Assembly (NCBI GenBank): GCA_947497295.1
Contig: CANMFU010000001.1
Location: 186,001 to 250,000, forward strand
Source of the DNA: an uncultured Roseovarius sp.
GTDB taxonomy: Bacteria > Pseudomonadota > Alphaproteobacteria > Rhodobacterales > Rhodobacteraceae
Length of the DNA: 64,000 nt
Direction of reading: 5' to 3'
Under the pieces are notes generated by a model. The model ran no database searches and was not told the origin of the DNA. It saw only the letters and a program-made list of their open reading frames with translations. This document shows, piece by piece, positions 22,541-31,774 of the stretch. How positions within the stretch are numbered: the stretch's first letter is position 1; each line of letters opens with the position of its first letter. Position numbers and translations under genes: made by a program.

Positions 22541-23638
22541 ATGCCAACGACGTTCAACGTGATCTTTCTGGGGGCTGCCGAAAACTTTCGGCTTGATCCG
22601 ATTGAGGGGAACAACTGGGTCGAAAACGCCCCATTGCTGGAAGGCGCAACAGCCGGAAACGCCGCCAACCCTCTGTATGAGAACATTGTGGAGTTTTCGC
22701 CGGGATCTACAGGCTTTGGCCGCGGAAACCCAATCGCATATGATACAAACAACAATGCCGTTGGAGGTGGCGAGACGTTCCGCATCAATGGCGGGCCGAA
22801 TCAGAAGTTCGATGCGTCTGTCGTCTACAACTCGACGATAACCTACACCGACGGCACGACTGCGCAGATTTCCGCCGTCGTGTTTCAGGATACTGACGGA
22901 CGCGTGTATCTGGCGCCGGAAATCACAGCCAACAGTGACCAGCGCGCACTCGACGCAAAACCGATCCAGTCCATCAGTCTGGACACCCTGACCCGGGACC
23001 CTTTTATATCGGGCGGGCTGAACGCCAATCGGCAAGCCGGTAACTTTGCCGTTTGCTTTACCCGCGGCACGCGCCTTCTGACGCCGGGTGGTTACGTGGC
23101 GATCGACGCGCTTCGTCCCGGCGACCTTGTGAGCACGGTCGACAACGGCTCGCGCCCGGTCGAGTGGATCGGCAGCACGCGGATCGCCACAGTCGATGCG
23201 CTCGACGCGCAGGGTATGCGTCCCATTCGGCTTCGGCAGGGGCACCATGGGTTGACCCGCGACATACTTGTGTCGCCGCAGCATTGCGTTGCTGTGGGTG
23301 ACAATTTTGTCAGGGCACGTCACTTGGCTGAAATTCCGGGTGCTGGCGCACGTGTGGCGCGAGGCGTCACGCAGGTCGAGTATTTTCATGTCCTTTGCGC
23401 GCAGCACGAGGTGCTGATCGCCGAGGGAATGCACACCGAGAGTTTCTATCCTGGCCCGCAAGCCGTGCGCGCGCTGGGCTCGCGGGCCCTGGCAGGTCTC
23501 GAGCGGCTCCTGCCCGGCCTGTCCGAAGGCGATGAAGGCGCGGCACTGGCGGCCCTCGGACCCACGGCGCGCCCGATACTGCGGCGCCGCGACGTTTGCG
23601 ATGTTCCGCATCACGAGGATCTGGTTGCACTGTCGTGA
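22541..23638 (+). CDS. Hint domain-containing protein
   Basis: A 365-residue protein. The N-terminal 170 residues are Asn/Gly-rich and secretory in look, though without a cleavable signal peptide. From C172 comes a Hint domain: CFTRGTRLLTPGG, then ALRPGDLVST, the block-B-like SPQHCVAV and the end HEVLIAEGMHTESFYPG. Hint domains arise from inteins and hedgehog-type autoprocessing; the many roseobacter members are of unknown function and are often linked to Type I secretion. I chose the ATG at 22541 (MPTTFN, the common N-terminus in relatives); the ribosome site is poor. An in-frame TTG exists at 22517. Confidence 0.8.
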   Translation: MPTTFNVIFLGAAENFRLDPIEGNNWVENAPLLEGATAGNAANPLYENIVEFSPGSTGFGRGNPIAYDTNNNAVGGGETFRINGGPNQKFDASVVYNSTITYTDGTTAQISAVVFQDTDGRVYLAPEITANSDQRALDAKPIQSISLDTLTRDPFISGGLNANRQAGNFAVCFTRGTRLLTPGGYVAIDALRPGDLVSTVDNGSRPVEWIGSTRIATVDALDAQGMRPIRLRQGHHGLTRDILVSPQHCVAVGDNFVRARHLAEIPGAGARVARGVTQVEYFHVLCAQHEVLIAEGMHTESFYPGPQAVRALGSRALAGLERLLPGLSEGDEGAALAALGPTARPILRRRDVCDVPHHEDLVALS

Positions 23639-23704
23639 GGCGCTAACACATCGCCCCGGCAATCCGCTGGCCGGCCTTGCGCGGGCAGTGTGATTGGAGG
23701 CGCG

Positions 23705-24169
23705 ATGATCCTCAAATTTCCTGAGTTCAGCCGCGATATGCATCGCGGCGAAGAGGGCGCGGTGGATGAACTGCTGGCCCGGGTCTATGGCAGCGATGTC
23801 AAGGCGCAGATCGTGCATGCCTTGCGCCGGTCGGGTGCTATCGCGGGCGAGGTCGTGTTGCCGTACAAGGGCGCGATTGTCGGCTATTATGCACTGTCGC
23901 AGATGCGCGCGCCCAGCGGCGTGCTGTGCCTTGGGCCGCTGGCGATTGACCCGGACTGGCAGCGTTCTGGGCATGGTCGGCGTATGATCGGCCTATTGGC
24001 CGAATGGGCGCGGATCAGCGGCAAACATGTCATCGTGCGAACGTGCGAGCCGTTTTTCGCGCGAGCCGGATTTCGTGCCGGGCCGGGCGCGGGTGTTTCG
24101 CTGGCGGGGCCTGAGTGGGATCAGAGCGCTGGCGATCTGATCTTTCCCACTGCGTTCGGTAAAACGTGA
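23705..24169 (+). CDS. GNAT family N-acetyltransferase
   Basis: A 154-residue acetyltransferase of the GNAT fold. The acetyl-CoA motif is LAIDPDWQRSGHGRRMI (residues about 79-95), with the preceding LCLGPLA strand. The C-terminal FFARAGFRAGPG is typical of YhbS-like members. The substrate is unknown. The GGAGG ribosome site four bases before the ATG at 23705 decides the start. Confidence 0.85.
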   Translation: MILKFPEFSRDMHRGEEGAVDELLARVYGSDVKAQIVHALRRSGAIAGEVVLPYKGAIVGYYALSQMRAPSGVLCLGPLAIDPDWQRSGHGRRMIGLLAEWARISGKHVIVRTCEPFFARAGFRAGPGAGVSLAGPEWDQSAGDLIFPTAFGKT

Positions 24170-24173
24170 CGTC

Positions 24174-24677
24174 TCAAACCCGTTTTCGGATCGCGGTCAC
24201 TTCCAATTCAATCGTGCCGCTGGGGCGCGGCCATTCGACGACATCGCCCAACTGCGCCTCAAGAAGTGCGCGGGCAAGGGGGGAAGGCGCCGCGATCAGG
24301 CCATGCCTTGGATCGGCCTCGTCCTCGCCGACAATCGTGTAAGTGGCCGCCTTGCCGTCTTCGTCCAGCACATCGACAGCGGCGCCGAACTGCACGCTGG
24401 GATAATCACCGACGGGGGGTTCGACCAGAATGGCAGAGCCAAGCCGCGCGGTCACATAGCGCAGATCACGCTCGGCCACCGCGAGAGGATATAGCGTCTC
24501 GGGATCGTCAGGCGCGGCGCGAAGCCGGTCGATTTCGGCGCTCAACGCAGCCTCGCGGGCGTGAAGCTGCGCCAGCCCCTGCGGTGTGATGTGGTTGGGA
24601 TGCGCCGAGATTGGCAAATCGTCCAGTCGCTGCGGCGTGGTGCTGCCGTCGTCTTCCTTTGTGAAGGCCTTGTTCAT
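24174..24677 (-). CDS. GreA/GreB family transcription elongation factor-like protein
   Basis: A 167-residue protein of the Gre factor family, which helps RNA polymerase restart by stimulating transcript cleavage. The N-terminal coiled coil (about 30-80: GLAQLHAREAALSAEIDRLR) and the C-terminal FKBP-like domain (DEDGKAATYTIVGEDEADPR, SPLARALLEAQLGDVVEW) are visible. A short polar N-terminal tail precedes the coil. The coil tip carries Asp and Glu residues (DDPETLY), so cleavage activity is possible. It may differ from canonical GreA. Confidence 0.8.
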   Translation of the reverse strand: MNKAFTKEDDGSTTPQRLDDLPISAHPNHITPQGLAQLHAREAALSAEIDRLRAAPDDPETLYPLAVAERDLRYVTARLGSAILVEPPVGDYPSVQFGAAVDVLDEDGKAATYTIVGEDEADPRHGLIAAPSPLARALLEAQLGDVVEWPRPSGTIELEVTAIRKRV

Positions 24678-24683
24678 TGCGTA

Positions 24684-25121
24684 TTACTCCACGATTTCTT
24701 CGAGTGGATCATAGCCGATGCCATCTGAAAAGGCGATTTTCCTCAGGGTGTCCGGTTTCATTTGGATACCCGGCAGCTCCTGTGCCGAAAACCAGCGGCG
24801 TCGGGTGACAATGCCCTCGGGATCGCGCCAGTCGGCATCCAGCGCGCCACTGACCAGCGAGCAGCGAAAGAAAACCTCGACCTGATGAAAGTCGCGCTGG
24901 CTTGCATGGAATTCGTTGATCAGGCAGGGCATGCCAACTGAAATGTTCAGGCCGGTTTCCTCATACACCTCGCGGACAAGGCCGTCTGCGAGGCTCTCGT
25001 GCATTTCGGTGGCGCCGCCAGGGGCGCACCAAAGGGTGCTGGCTGGTCCGGGCCAGGCGTTAACCAAGAGCAGGCGGGCGTCGTGGATCAGGACCGCGCG
25101 GGCGGCGATGCGGATAGACAT
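24684..25121 (-). CDS. NUDIX hydrolase
   Basis: A 145-residue Nudix pyrophosphohydrolase. The box runs from GGATEMHESL to REVYEETGL (residues about 38-60) and has all catalytic Glu residues. The substrate is unknown; the N-terminus (MSIRIAARAVLIHDARLLLV) is typical of ADP-ribose or nucleotide members. The ATG at 25121 is taken as the start, because upstream in-frame sequence lacks family similarity. The gene is followed closely by the Gre-like gene on the same strand. Confidence 0.88.
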   Translation of the reverse strand: MSIRIAARAVLIHDARLLLVNAWPGPASTLWCAPGGATEMHESLADGLVREVYEETGLNISVGMPCLINEFHASQRDFHQVEVFFRCSLVSGALDADWRDPEGIVTRRRWFSAQELPGIQMKPDTLRKIAFSDGIGYDPLEEIVE

Positions 25122-25193
25122 GGGCAGAGTTTTACCTATGGCTGAGGATGTCGGGCCTTTTCGTGGGATCAGTTTGCGCATATCTGCAGAGGG

Positions 25194-25916
25194 ATGAAAA
25201 CATGGCCTCTCATGATCGCGCTTGCGCTGCCGGTTCCCGCGTTGGCGGATTGCGCGGTTTTGCTGCATGGGCTGGCGCGCAGCGATGCGTCCTTTTTGGT
25301 CATGGGAGAAGTGCTGCAGGCGGCAGGCATGCAGGTGGTGATTCCATCCTACCCCTCTACCAAGGCGCGGATTGCTGCACTGGCAGATGATGTTCTGCCC
25401 GGCGCGGTGACGGCGTGCGGCGACAAGAAGGTGCATTTTGTCACCCATTCGATGGGGGGCATTCTGCTGCGTGCGTGGCTGCCCGCCCACCGACCCGAGA
25501 ATATGGGCCGGGTCGTGATGATGGGACCGCCCAATCACGGCAGTCAGGTGGTGGACGAGCTGGGCGGTCTGGAGCTGTTCGAATGGGTGAATGGTCCGGC
25601 GGGCATGCAGCTGGACACCGGGCCTGACACGTTCACAGAAAGCCTGCCGCCGGTAGATTTCGAGCTGGGAGTGATCGCCGGCACACGGTCGCTGAACCCC
25701 TATTTCTCGCTGCTGCTGGAAGGACCGGATGATGGCAAAGTGTCGGTCGCCTCAACGAAAGTGGACGGAATGGCCGATCATATTGCGTTGCCAGTCACGC
25801 ATACTTTTATGATGAATAATCTGATGGTTATCGCGCAGGTTGAGCAGTTCTTGACAACGGGCGCATTCGATCATGATATGAATATTGGAGATCTGTTCGG
25901 CTGGGGCAGCGAATGA
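25194..25916 (+). CDS. Secreted alpha/beta hydrolase, lipase-like
   Basis: A 240-residue secreted esterase/lipase-type hydrolase. The signal peptide covers about residues 1-18, ending [16 protein letters not shown] forms the oxyanion loop and THSMGG is the nucleophile elbow (Ser about 86). LNPYFS and the final HTFMMNN (His) complete a PGAP1/lipase-class-2-like pattern. The substrate is unknown. It overlaps phnM by four bases (ATGA), so the two genes are coupled. Confidence 0.8.
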   Translation: MKTWPLMIALALPVPALADCAVLLHGLARSDASFLVMGEVLQAAGMQVVIPSYPSTKARIAALADDVLPGAVTACGDKKVHFVTHSMGGILLRAWLPAHRPENMGRVVMMGPPNHGSQVVDELGGLELFEWVNGPAGMQLDTGPDTFTESLPPVDFELGVIAGTRSLNPYFSLLLEGPDDGKVSVASTKVDGMADHIALPVTHTFMMNNLMVIAQVEQFLTTGAFDHDMNIGDLFGWGSE

Positions 25917-27055
25917 CGCTGGCGCTGGAGCTGCGCGGCGCCGACGTGCTGCACCCTGGCGGGCTGTCGCGGGCGCCGCTGGCTATTGCGGAGGGTCGGA
26001 TAGCCACGGCAGGCGGGCGGGTGGTGGACCTGACCGGATTTACCGTGCTGCCGGGGATTGTCGATGCTCACGGTGATGGGTTTGAGCGGCATCTGGCCCC
26101 CAGACGCGGCGCGATGAAGGATATCAGCGCGGGCCTGGTAGCAGCAGAGGCCGAACTGGCGGCCAATGGCATCACCACCGCCGCGCTGGCGCAGTTCTAC
26201 AGCTGGGAAGGCGGCATGCGCGGCCCCGATTTTGCCACCTCCGTCATGGAGGGGCTGGCCCAGATACGCGGCAGCGTGGTGACAGATCTGCGTGCGCAGC
26301 TGCGGTTCGAGGTATCGATGGTGGATGATTACGACGCCGTCGCTGCTTTTGTCGCGCAGTACGAAATCGGCCATGTCGTTTTCAACGATCATCTGCCCCA
26401 CGCGGCATTGGCGGCGGGCAAGCGACCACCGCGCCTGACCGGGCAGGCCCTGCGCATCGGTCGCAACCCCGAGCGCCATCTGGAGGCGATGCAGGAGCTG
26501 CATCAGGGCATGGACCGCGTGCCGCAGGCGCTGGCGCGGCTGACGGCGGATCTGGCGGCGGCGGGCGTATGCATGGGAAGCCACGATGACCGCAGCGCCG
26601 AGACGCGTGCAGAATGGCGGACTATGGGCGTCACCATTGCTGAGTTTCCGGAAACAATGGAGGCCGCAGAGGCCGCTTATGCTGGCGGAGATGCAGTCGT
26701 TATGGGGGCGCCCAACATCGTGCGCGGCGGCTCGCATAACGGCAACGCCAGTGCTGTGGATATGGCCGCGATGGGCTGTGTTCACGCTCTTGCGTCCGAT
26801 TATCATTACCCGTCGCTGCGACGCGCTGCCTGGCTGCTGGCGGATGCGGGAATTTGCGATCTGGCAGCGGCGTGGCATCTTGTATCCAAGGGACCGGCGA
26901 AGGTTCTGGGCCTTGATGACCGCGGCGATCTGGCGCCGGGCCAGCGGGCTGACCTGACCGTTCTGGACAGCGTCAGCCGCCGTGTTGTGGCCACCATGGC
27001 TGCAGGGCGGATCAGCTATTTGGCCGGGGATGCGGCGCAGCGTTTCATCGCCTGA
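25913..27055 (+). CDS. phnM: Alpha-D-ribose 1-methylphosphonate 5-triphosphate diphosphatase (PhnM)
   Basis: Amidohydrolase-superfamily enzyme that removes pyrophosphate from RPn-triphosphate in the C-P lyase pathway. The 380-residue length is normal. The PhnM-type metal motif HGDGFERH is at 53-60, and SHDD (about 222-225) and [14 protein letters not shown] match the family. No other phn genes are in this window. The start codon overlaps the lipase stop. Its isolated location leaves open a different diphosphatase role. Confidence 0.9.
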   Translation: MTLALELRGADVLHPGGLSRAPLAIAEGRIATAGGRVVDLTGFTVLPGIVDAHGDGFERHLAPRRGAMKDISAGLVAAEAELAANGITTAALAQFYSWEGGMRGPDFATSVMEGLAQIRGSVVTDLRAQLRFEVSMVDDYDAVAAFVAQYEIGHVVFNDHLPHAALAAGKRPPRLTGQALRIGRNPERHLEAMQELHQGMDRVPQALARLTADLAAAGVCMGSHDDRSAETRAEWRTMGVTIAEFPETMEAAEAAYAGGDAVVMGAPNIVRGGSHNGNASAVDMAAMGCVHALASDYHYPSLRRAAWLLADAGICDLAAAWHLVSKGPAKVLGLDDRGDLAPGQRADLTVLDSVSRRVVATMAAGRISYLAGDAAQRFIA

Positions 27056-27165
27056 ACGTTTCCGTCGACCATCGGCGGTTCCCCGCAGAAGCGCATCGCA
27101 AAACTCTTTCGAGTTGCCTGATCGTTGCTTATTGTGAAACAAAAAAGCGAAGCAGAGGGCAGGCA

Positions 27166-28500
27166 ATGAAGATTTCCAAATGGCTGAGCGCAGCACTGAC
27201 CGTACTTGTGGCCAATGGCGCGACAGGCGCCGAAGTCAGCACCTCGCCCCGCCCCGAAGGACGCCCCGACGGATTGCGCCTGGCGTCGATGGCGACCGCC
27301 GCGCCGAACGTGGCCTTGCGTCCGGTATTGCGCCCGGCGGATCTGGATGCCGAAACACCGCTGCACGTCGCGGCCAAGGGGCCAGGCTTGAACAGCTGGA
27401 TCGCCGGGTTCCGCGCTCGCGCGGCGGCGGCAGGGATTGCGGAGCAGATTTTCGATGCGTCCTTTGCAGGTGTCCAGTACGATCCGCGCGTGATCGCACT
27501 GGACCGTAACCAATCGGAATTTTCCAAGCAGATCTGGGAGTATCTGGACACAGCCGTGTCGCCTTTGCGCGTCAGCAACGGCAAGACGGCGCTGGCCCGC
27601 CACGGCGCCGCGCTGGACCGGATTGAGGCACGTTTCGGCGTCGAGAAGGAGGTCGTCACAGCCATCTGGGGGCTGGAGAGCGCATATGGCGCCGCACGTG
27701 GCAAGAGCCCGCTGATCGAGTCTCTGGCGACATTGGCTTATGATGGGCGGCGCGGTGCCTTCTTTGAAGAGCAGTTGATCGCGGCGCTGAAAATCGTGCA
27801 GGCAGGCGACGTCGCGCCCCGTGCGATGACCGGCAGTTGGGCGGGTGCGATGGGGCACACGCAGTTCATGCCCACGTCCTACCTGTCCTACGCTGTTGAT
27901 TTTACAGGCGATGGGAGGCGGGATATATGGTCGGAAGATCCAATAGATGCACTGGCATCGACGGCTGCATATCTGGCGCATTTCGGTTGGAAAAAGGGGC
28001 AGCCCTGGGGCGTCGAAGTTCGCCTTCCAACCGGTTTCGATCTGTCGCGCGCCCGGCGAGAACTGATCCAAACTCCTGCCGTATGGGCCGCCGAAGGTAT
28101 CCGCGACACGGCAGGCCAGCCGGTGCCGAACCATGGCAAGTCATCTATCCTGCTGCCGGCGGGATCAAGCGGCCCGGCCTTCATGATCTTTGACAATTTC
28201 AGCGTGATCGAGCGCTATAACAAGGCCGATGCCTATGTCATCGGGGTTGGTCACTTGTCGGACCGGATCGGTGGCGGTCCCGTCATTCAAACTGCTTGGC
28301 CGCGCCATTATCACGCGATCAGCGCAGCCCAGAGGCGCGAGATACAGCGCCACCTGCGCGGCAAGGGGTTTGCTGTAGAAAAGATCGATGGCATCATAGG
28401 TCCCAACACGATCAACGCGATCCGCGCGTTTCAGCAATCCGCCGGGCTGAGCGCGGATGGGTATGCGTCCCATGAACTACTGGCGGCGCTGGGCGGTTAG
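27166..28500 (+). CDS. Lytic murein transglycosylase with peptidoglycan-binding domain
   Basis: A 444-residue periplasmic enzyme that cleaves glycan strands to 1,6-anhydro-muropeptides. A signal peptide covers about 1-22. The MltB-type (SLT_2) catalytic domain follows; the catalytic Glu is E171 in WGLESAYG, with GAMGHTQFMPTSYL later. The C-terminal peptidoglycan-binding domain (about 385-444) has FQQSAGLSADGYA. It is convergent with dnaE2. Confidence 0.94.
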   Translation: MKISKWLSAALTVLVANGATGAEVSTSPRPEGRPDGLRLASMATAAPNVALRPVLRPADLDAETPLHVAAKGPGLNSWIAGFRARAAAAGIAEQIFDASFAGVQYDPRVIALDRNQSEFSKQIWEYLDTAVSPLRVSNGKTALARHGAALDRIEARFGVEKEVVTAIWGLESAYGAARGKSPLIESLATLAYDGRRGAFFEEQLIAALKIVQAGDVAPRAMTGSWAGAMGHTQFMPTSYLSYAVDFTGDGRRDIWSEDPIDALASTAAYLAHFGWKKGQPWGVEVRLPTGFDLSRARRELIQTPAVWAAEGIRDTAGQPVPNHGKSSILLPAGSSGPAFMIFDNFSVIERYNKADAYVIGVGHLSDRIGGGPVIQTAWPRHYHAISAAQRREIQRHLRGKGFAVEKIDGIIGPNTINAIRAFQQSAGLSADGYASHELLAALGG

Positions 28501-28511
28501 TGTAGAATCAA

Positions 28512-28534
28512 GGTATTTAAGTCCAAGAAAAAAC
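28512..28534 (+). repeat. Dispersed intergenic element, copy 1
   Basis: GGTATTT, four bases, then CCAAGAAAAAAC, reading away from the transglycosylase stop. The 12-base CCAAGAAAAAAC is identical to that in the copy at 44251-44277. Confidence 0.6.
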
Positions 28535-28546
28535 TACGAAGACACT

Positions 28547-28580
28547 CTTTCTTTTTGCCTTAAATATCCCCGCCGGAGGC
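28547..28580 (-). repeat. Dispersed intergenic element, copy 2 (contains the dnaE2 stop)
   Basis: On the minus strand it reads GCCTCCGGCGGGGATATTT followed by AAGGCAAAAAG. The dnaE2 TAA stop (28562-28560) lies inside the element. The 5' half matches the copy at 44941 (GCCTtCGGCGaGagTATTT) at most positions. Confidence 0.65.
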
Positions 28581-31499
28581 ACCTGCTCCCTCAATTTGCG
28601 GCACAGGGAGAAGATTTGCACCCGCTGTCAGATGCGTTCGCAGCAGGCTGACAGGATGTGCTTTGAGGCTGAGGCGTGTGGCGACGTAATCTTCGATCAC
28701 CTCTTCGCCCGGTGTCATGGTCGGCAGATTCACTGCAGGCTCGTTCAAGGCCTCGCCGTCGATGTCTCCTGCAAATAGCGGCAGTGGCTGCGTTGCCGTC
28801 AGCGCCTTGGCCTGCCACAGAGCATCGCGCCTGGTCAGGCCAAGACTGGCAAAGCTATCGGCCTCGGCTAGTTTTGTGATGATCTCAGGCAGCAGCCCGG
28901 CGCGGCGCCAGACATCGCCAGGCGCGCCGTACCCGTTGGCGCGCGCTGCGGTCAGCCAACTGGCGCTGTCCTCATCGATTCCCTTGATCTGTCGGAATCC
29001 CAGCCGCAATGCGAGCCCGCCCTCATCGTCCGGCTCAATGCTGTTGTCCCAGACACTGGCATTGATGCAGACAGGCCGTACTGTCACGCCATGTTCGCGC
29101 GCATCTCGTACGATCTGGGCTGGGGCGTAGAACCCCATTGGCTGCGCGTTCAGCAGCGCACAGGCAAAAATCGTCGGATGGTGGCATTTGATCCACGCGC
29201 TCGCATAGACCAGCAGAGCAAAGCTGGCTGCGTGGCTTTCGGGAAAGCCGTAGCTGCCGAACCCCTCGATCTGGGCAAAGCAACGTTCGGCGAAATCGTT
29301 ATCATACCCGTTCGCCTTCATGCCGCGCAAAAACAGCGTTCGGAATTCACTGATATTGCCACGTTTCTTGAACGTGGCCAGCGCGCGGCGCAGCCGGTCG
29401 GCCTGATCGGGGCTGAAGCCCGCGCCGACGATGGCGATTTGCATCGCCTGTTCCTGAAACAGCGGCACGCCCAGCGTCTTGCTCAGTACCGCACCCAAGG
29501 CATCAGAGGGGAACGTGACTTTTTCCTCGCCGTTTCTGCGCCGGATATAGGGATGCACCATGTCGCCCTGAATGGGGCCGGGGCGGATGATGGCAACCTC
29601 GATCACCAGATCATAAAAACACCGGGGGCGCATGCGCGGCAGGAAATTCATCTGCGCGCGGCTTTCCACCTGAAAGACACCGATACTGTCGGCGCGCGAC
29701 AGCATATCATAAACGCGGCTGTCTTCGGGCGGCAGCGTCGCAAGGGTGTAGCGGTGCCCGTGATGCTGGGCCAGCAGATCGAACGCCTTGCGGATACAGG
29801 TCAGCATTCCCAGCGCCAGCACGTCGACCTTGAGAATGCCAAGCGCCTCGATATCATCCTTGTCCCATGAAATGACGGTGCGCCCTTCCATCGAGGCGTT
29901 TTCGACCGGGACCAGTTCATCCAGCCGCCCCTCGGTGATGACAAAACCGCCGACATGCTGGCTCAGGTGGCGGGGAAACCCTTCGATTTCCCGCACCAGC
30001 GCAAGGGTCTGCTTCAGGCGCGGATCATCGGGATCAAGGCCGATTTCCTGCATCCGTTCCCGCTCCACCGCGCCGGTCGAGAAGAAGCCCCATAGTTGCG
30101 AGGATAGCGCGCCGATCGTGTCCTGGCTCAGCCCCATGGCGCGGCCCACCTCGCGGATTGCCCGTTTGCCGCGGTAGTGGATCACGGTTGCGCACAGGCC
30201 GGCACGGTGGCGGCCGTAGCGTTCATAGATATGCTGAATCACCTCCTCGCGGCGCTCATGTTCAAAATCGACGTCGATATCTGGCGGCTCGTCGCGGGCC
30301 TCTGACACGAACCGCTCAAACACCATCGTGCCGATTTCGGGGCTGACCGACGTGACGCCAAGGCAGTAGCACACCACCGAATTGGCTGCCGATCCGCGCC
30401 CTTGGCACAGGATGCCGCGCTTGCGTGCGAAGGCGACGATGTCGCGCACGGTCAGAAAATAGGGTTCGTAGTTCAGCTTGGCGATCAGGGTGAGTTCATG
30501 TTCCAGCAAGCTGCGCGCGCGGGTTGGTGCGCCTTGGGGATAGCGCCATTTCAGCCCCTCTTCGGCAAGGCGGCGTAGGCGGGTTGTGGGCGTCTCGCCT
30601 TGGGCGATTTCGCTGGGATATTCATAGCGCAGGCTGCCAAGGCAGAAGGTGTGGGACTGCGCCAGCGCGGCGGCGCGATCCACCGCATCCTCAAAGCCCT
30701 TGAAAAGGCGGCGCATTTCGGGGCCGCTGCGCAGACGACATTCGCTGTTGGCCAGTGCGGCGCGGCCCAGATCGTCAACCTTGATGCCGGTGCGCACGGC
30801 CGTCAACACATCGGCCAGACGGCGGCGGCGTCCGTGATGCATGCGCGGCAGGGCGCTTGCGACAGGTTTCAGACCAAGGTTTTGCGCCAACTGCGTCTGT
30901 CTGCGAAAACGGGCCGTATCTTGCCCATCATAAGCAGGGGCCATCAGCAAAAATATCTGCTCGGCCAGATGCTGGCTCAGCCTGCGTGTTTGGTCCAGCC
31001 ATGTGTCCGAGGCGCATTCCGGGGCATGCAAAAGCAGCGTCAGCCCTTCGGCGTGCTCCAGCAGATCCTCCAGACGCAGATCGCATTGCCCCTTGCTGGC
31101 CCTGCGGCGCCCGGTGGTCAGCAGGCGGCACAGGCTGGCCCAGCCTGTACGATTTTGTGGCAGGGCGGTCAGTGTGATGCCCTCTGCCAGCACCAGCCGC
31201 GCGGCAGGGATCAGGCGCGGCACGTTCGCCCAATCGGGGGCTTGCGGGTTTGGTGCAGGTGGCCCGATCAGGCCGTCGCGCGCCTCCAGCGCGTGCCGCT
31301 CGGCCACTTGGCGGGTGATTTCGCGGGCTTCCGAATAGGCGCGCACGATCCCGGCGACGGTGTTTTCATCGGCGATGGCGATGGCTGGCAGCCCCAGAAG
31401 CGCGGCACGCTGCATGTATTCCTCAGGGTGCGACGCCCCCCTTAGGAAGGTGAAGTTTGACAGGGCCGATAGTTCGGCAAAGGGTGGTGTGGCTCGCAT
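28560..31499 (-). CDS. dnaE2: Error-prone DNA polymerase DnaE2, C-terminally shortened
   Basis: C-family polymerase related to Pol III alpha, used in SOS translesion synthesis with ImuA' and ImuB. It has an N-terminal PHP domain (SNFTFLRGASHPEE), the palm with catalytic DIDVD at 407-411, KVDVLALGML for the third Asp, and finger/HhH regions. At 979 residues it is about 110 short of the usual length (1080-1100). After HPVSLLRTHL the OB-fold (tRNA_anti) domain is missing and a short non-homologous tail of about 22 residues ends in the intergenic repeat. The transglycosylase gene ends 59 bases away, so there is no space for the lost part. No imuA/imuB is adjacent. A near-LexA box precedes the ATG. 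It may still be active. Confidence 0.88.
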   Translation of the reverse strand: MRATPPFAELSALSNFTFLRGASHPEEYMQRAALLGLPAIAIADENTVAGIVRAYSEAREITRQVAERHALEARDGLIGPPAPNPQAPDWANVPRLIPAARLVLAEGITLTALPQNRTGWASLCRLLTTGRRRASKGQCDLRLEDLLEHAEGLTLLLHAPECASDTWLDQTRRLSQHLAEQIFLLMAPAYDGQDTARFRRQTQLAQNLGLKPVASALPRMHHGRRRRLADVLTAVRTGIKVDDLGRAALANSECRLRSGPEMRRLFKGFEDAVDRAAALAQSHTFCLGSLRYEYPSEIAQGETPTTRLRRLAEEGLKWRYPQGAPTRARSLLEHELTLIAKLNYEPYFLTVRDIVAFARKRGILCQGRGSAANSVVCYCLGVTSVSPEIGTMVFERFVSEARDEPPDIDVDFEHERREEVIQHIYERYGRHRAGLCATVIHYRGKRAIREVGRAMGLSQDTIGALSSQLWGFFSTGAVERERMQEIGLDPDDPRLKQTLALVREIEGFPRHLSQHVGGFVITEGRLDELVPVENASMEGRTVISWDKDDIEALGILKVDVLALGMLTCIRKAFDLLAQHHGHRYTLATLPPEDSRVYDMLSRADSIGVFQVESRAQMNFLPRMRPRCFYDLVIEVAIIRPGPIQGDMVHPYIRRRNGEEKVTFPSDALGAVLSKTLGVPLFQEQAMQIAIVGAGFSPDQADRLRRALATFKKRGNISEFRTLFLRGMKANGYDNDFAERCFAQIEGFGSYGFPESHAASFALLVYASAWIKCHHPTIFACALLNAQPMGFYAPAQIVRDAREHGVTVRPVCINASVWDNSIEPDDEGGLALRLGFRQIKGIDEDSASWLTAARANGYGAPGDVWRRAGLLPEIITKLAEADSFASLGLTRRDALWQAKALTATQPLPLFAGDIDGEALNEPAVNLPTMTPGEEVIEDYVATRLSLKAHPVSLLRTHLTAGANLLPVPQIEGAGASGGDI

Positions 31500-31514
31500 G
31501 ACGAGTCACCTTAT

Positions 31515-31529
31515 ATTCACTTTTTGTTC
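31515..31529 (-). promoter_or_regulatory. Candidate LexA (SOS) box of dnaE2
   Basis: On the minus strand GAAC, seven bases, GAAT: one mismatch from the alphaproteobacterial SOS box GAACN7GAAC. It ends 16 bases before the dnaE2 start codon. Confidence 0.6.
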
Positions 31530-31774
31530 TCATACCGAGTCCCCATGAGGATATTATTGCAGATATGTTTATTTTGGATTTGGAGGTTTGGGCTCCACCG
31601 GCTTAATTATGGGCGCGCAGGGGCGGGGCATGATGATGCGGTCTCTGGTATCCGTCTGAAAGAAGGCCGAAATTCTGGCCCCTATCGTTGGTGGATGCAC
31701 GTCCGGAATTGCCACTGCCGTGGTGAGGCTGGCGCAAGGCAGACTGGTGAGGGCGGTATTTGCGGGCCGCCTCG

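Noticed and set aside
31530..31774. Possible gene between dnaE2 and rppH
   Set aside because: Frames are short and broken by stops (an MMRSLVSV start is followed by TGA); no family was recognised.
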